Origin: Thiomicrorhabdus xiamenensis
GTDB lineage: Bacteria > Pseudomonadota > Gammaproteobacteria > Thiomicrospirales > Thiomicrospiraceae
NCBI RefSeq assembly: GCF_013282625.1
Contig: NZ_CP054020.1
Location: 1-64,000, forward strand
Length of the DNA: 64,000 nucleotides
Reading direction: 5' to 3'
In this document: positions 63,366-64,000 of the stretch, piece after piece
Numbering within the stretch: position 1 is the first letter of the stretch
Layout: each line of letters opens with the position of its first letter
Program-made: the position numbers and the translations under genes
The notes under the pieces: model-generated
Databases searched by the model: none
What the model was told of the DNA's origin: nothing
What the model saw: the letters and a program-made list of their open reading frames with translations, nothing else

Positions 63366-64000
63366 TTATTGCGGCTGGTAAGTTCTTTCCGGGGGCGGGA
63401 ATCCGCAACTGGTTCCATCGGTAACCTGTATTTTATCTTCCCAAGGCAGTTTGTATTTGCCCTGAGCCAGATCGGTCATATAGGTATAGGGGCAATCCAT
63501 TGCACCGCCCTTGACCGCAACATAGCCGCGATGTCCGAATTGATAAATGTTGTTTTCAACGCCCCAGGTATTGCGAGCTTCGTCAACGAGATCCGGACGC
63601 ACTTCTGCGGTAATGATTTCGTCGGCAAGTCCGTTTCCTTCAGCAATGGGAACACCGTCAAAGTTTATGATCGACCCTTCGCCCATCGAATTAAAGGTTC
63701 CATCACTTCCTGCCAGGCAGACATTGGCAGTTACCATAAGATTACAGAAGGCGTTGGCCTGGTTGGTGATTTTCCAGCTGTGGCGAATAGGGGCGGTATA
63801 GCCCGCGGTACGCAACATAATATTGGCGCCTTTGTAAGCGCACTCTCTAGCCATTTCCGGGAACATTCCGTCGTGACAGATAATCAATGCCAGTTTGGAA
63901 CCGCGAGGGCCGTCGCAGACTGGAATACCCATGTCGCCAGGTTCCCATGGCTCAACCGGAACCCAGGGGTGAAGTTTGCGATAGAAAAGTTGAATTTCCC
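63366..64000 (-). CDS. amiF: Formamidase (AmiF), 5' end outside window
   Basis: AmiF hydrolyses formamide to formate and ammonia and belongs to the nitrilase superfamily. The visible 3' part codes for about 210 residues and is open to the window edge at 64000, so the start lies beyond. The catalytic cysteine is in ALIICHDGMFPEMARE and the general-base lysine in YRKLHPWVPVEPWEPGD; IRHSWKITNQANAFCNLMVT and NNIYQFGHRGYVAVKGGA are typical of the formamidase rather than the acetamidase AmiE. The C-terminal DGTSCGFPPPERTY fits. It would supply nitrogen or formate. No neighbouring urea or amide transporter is in view. Confidence 0.93.
   Translation of the reverse strand, partial: EIQLFYRKLHPWVPVEPWEPGDMGIPVCDGPRGSKLALIICHDGMFPEMARECAYKGANIMLRTAGYTAPIRHSWKITNQANAFCNLMVTANVCLAGSDGTFNSMGEGSIINFDGVPIAEGNGLADEIITAEVRPDLVDEARNTWGVENNIYQFGHRGYVAVKGGAMDCPYTYMTDLAQGKYKLPWEDKIQVTDGTSCGFPPPERTYQPQ

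Overview
The window is a contiguous stretch of a gammaproteobacterial chromosome. The order dnaA-dnaN-(cation efflux)-recF-gyrB at the left edge, a Calvin-cycle phosphoribulokinase, system II cytochrome c maturation, secreted rhodanese and DsrE-fold proteins, and moderate GC content suggest a sulfur-oxidising chemolithoautotroph of the Thiomicrospira/Hydrogenovibrio/Thiomicrorhabdus type. That assignment is inferred from gene content; no rRNA gene is present to confirm it.

Layout. 0-8 kb: replication genes (dnaA, dnaN, recF, gyrB) with a FieF-type transporter and a DUF4870 membrane protein. 8-15.3 kb: phosphoribulokinase and a six-gene Mrp Na+/H+ antiporter operon (A/B fused, C, D, E, F, G). 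15.3-26.3 kb: housekeeping genes (hslR, hemF, tsaC, thrB, polA, engB), two small outer-membrane barrels, a DUF4197 protein, an M48 lipoprotein protease and a CARB-like class A beta-lactamase just behind engB. 26.5-33.3 kb: resB-ccsA-dsbA-like cytochrome c biogenesis operon, an AlsS-type acetolactate synthase, a small conserved protein and a nitroreductase. 33.3-33.8 kb: an AT-rich gap with a cluster of DnaA-box sequences where the G/C strand bias reverses; this is my candidate replication origin, about 33 kb from dnaA. 33.8-45 kb: OxyR-like regulator, MlaA, an Lrp/leuA divergent pair with a near-consensus Lrp box, the gnd-zwf-pgl oxidative pentose phosphate operon, a rhodanese and a Na/Pi cotransporter. 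44.7-50 kb: a five-gene Lol-like export operon (LolA-like protein, two FtsX-type permeases, ATPase, outer-membrane barrel). 50-53.7 kb: a miniature SRAP protein, YjbQ, a BFD-like ferredoxin, oligopeptidase A and two near-consensus parS sites. 53.8-58.3 kb: a porin plus three secreted DsrE-fold proteins around an ECF sigma factor and an anti-sigma factor that itself carries a DsrE-like periplasmic domain. 58.8-64 kb: a GMC dehydrogenase pair, a decayed porin/BetT chimera, DUF924, a small 4-TM protein and the 3' part of a formamidase gene.

The most promising undescribed system is the DsrE-fold/ECF cluster. Four proteins share a DsrE-like region with one cysteine at the equivalent place, one of them is the anti-sigma factor, and the two divergent transcription units carry matching promoter-like sequences with identical spacing. 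Second is the Lol-like operon, in which an outer-membrane barrel sits where LolB would be expected. The displaced origin, supported by skew, DnaA boxes and nearby parS sites, is the strongest structural observation.
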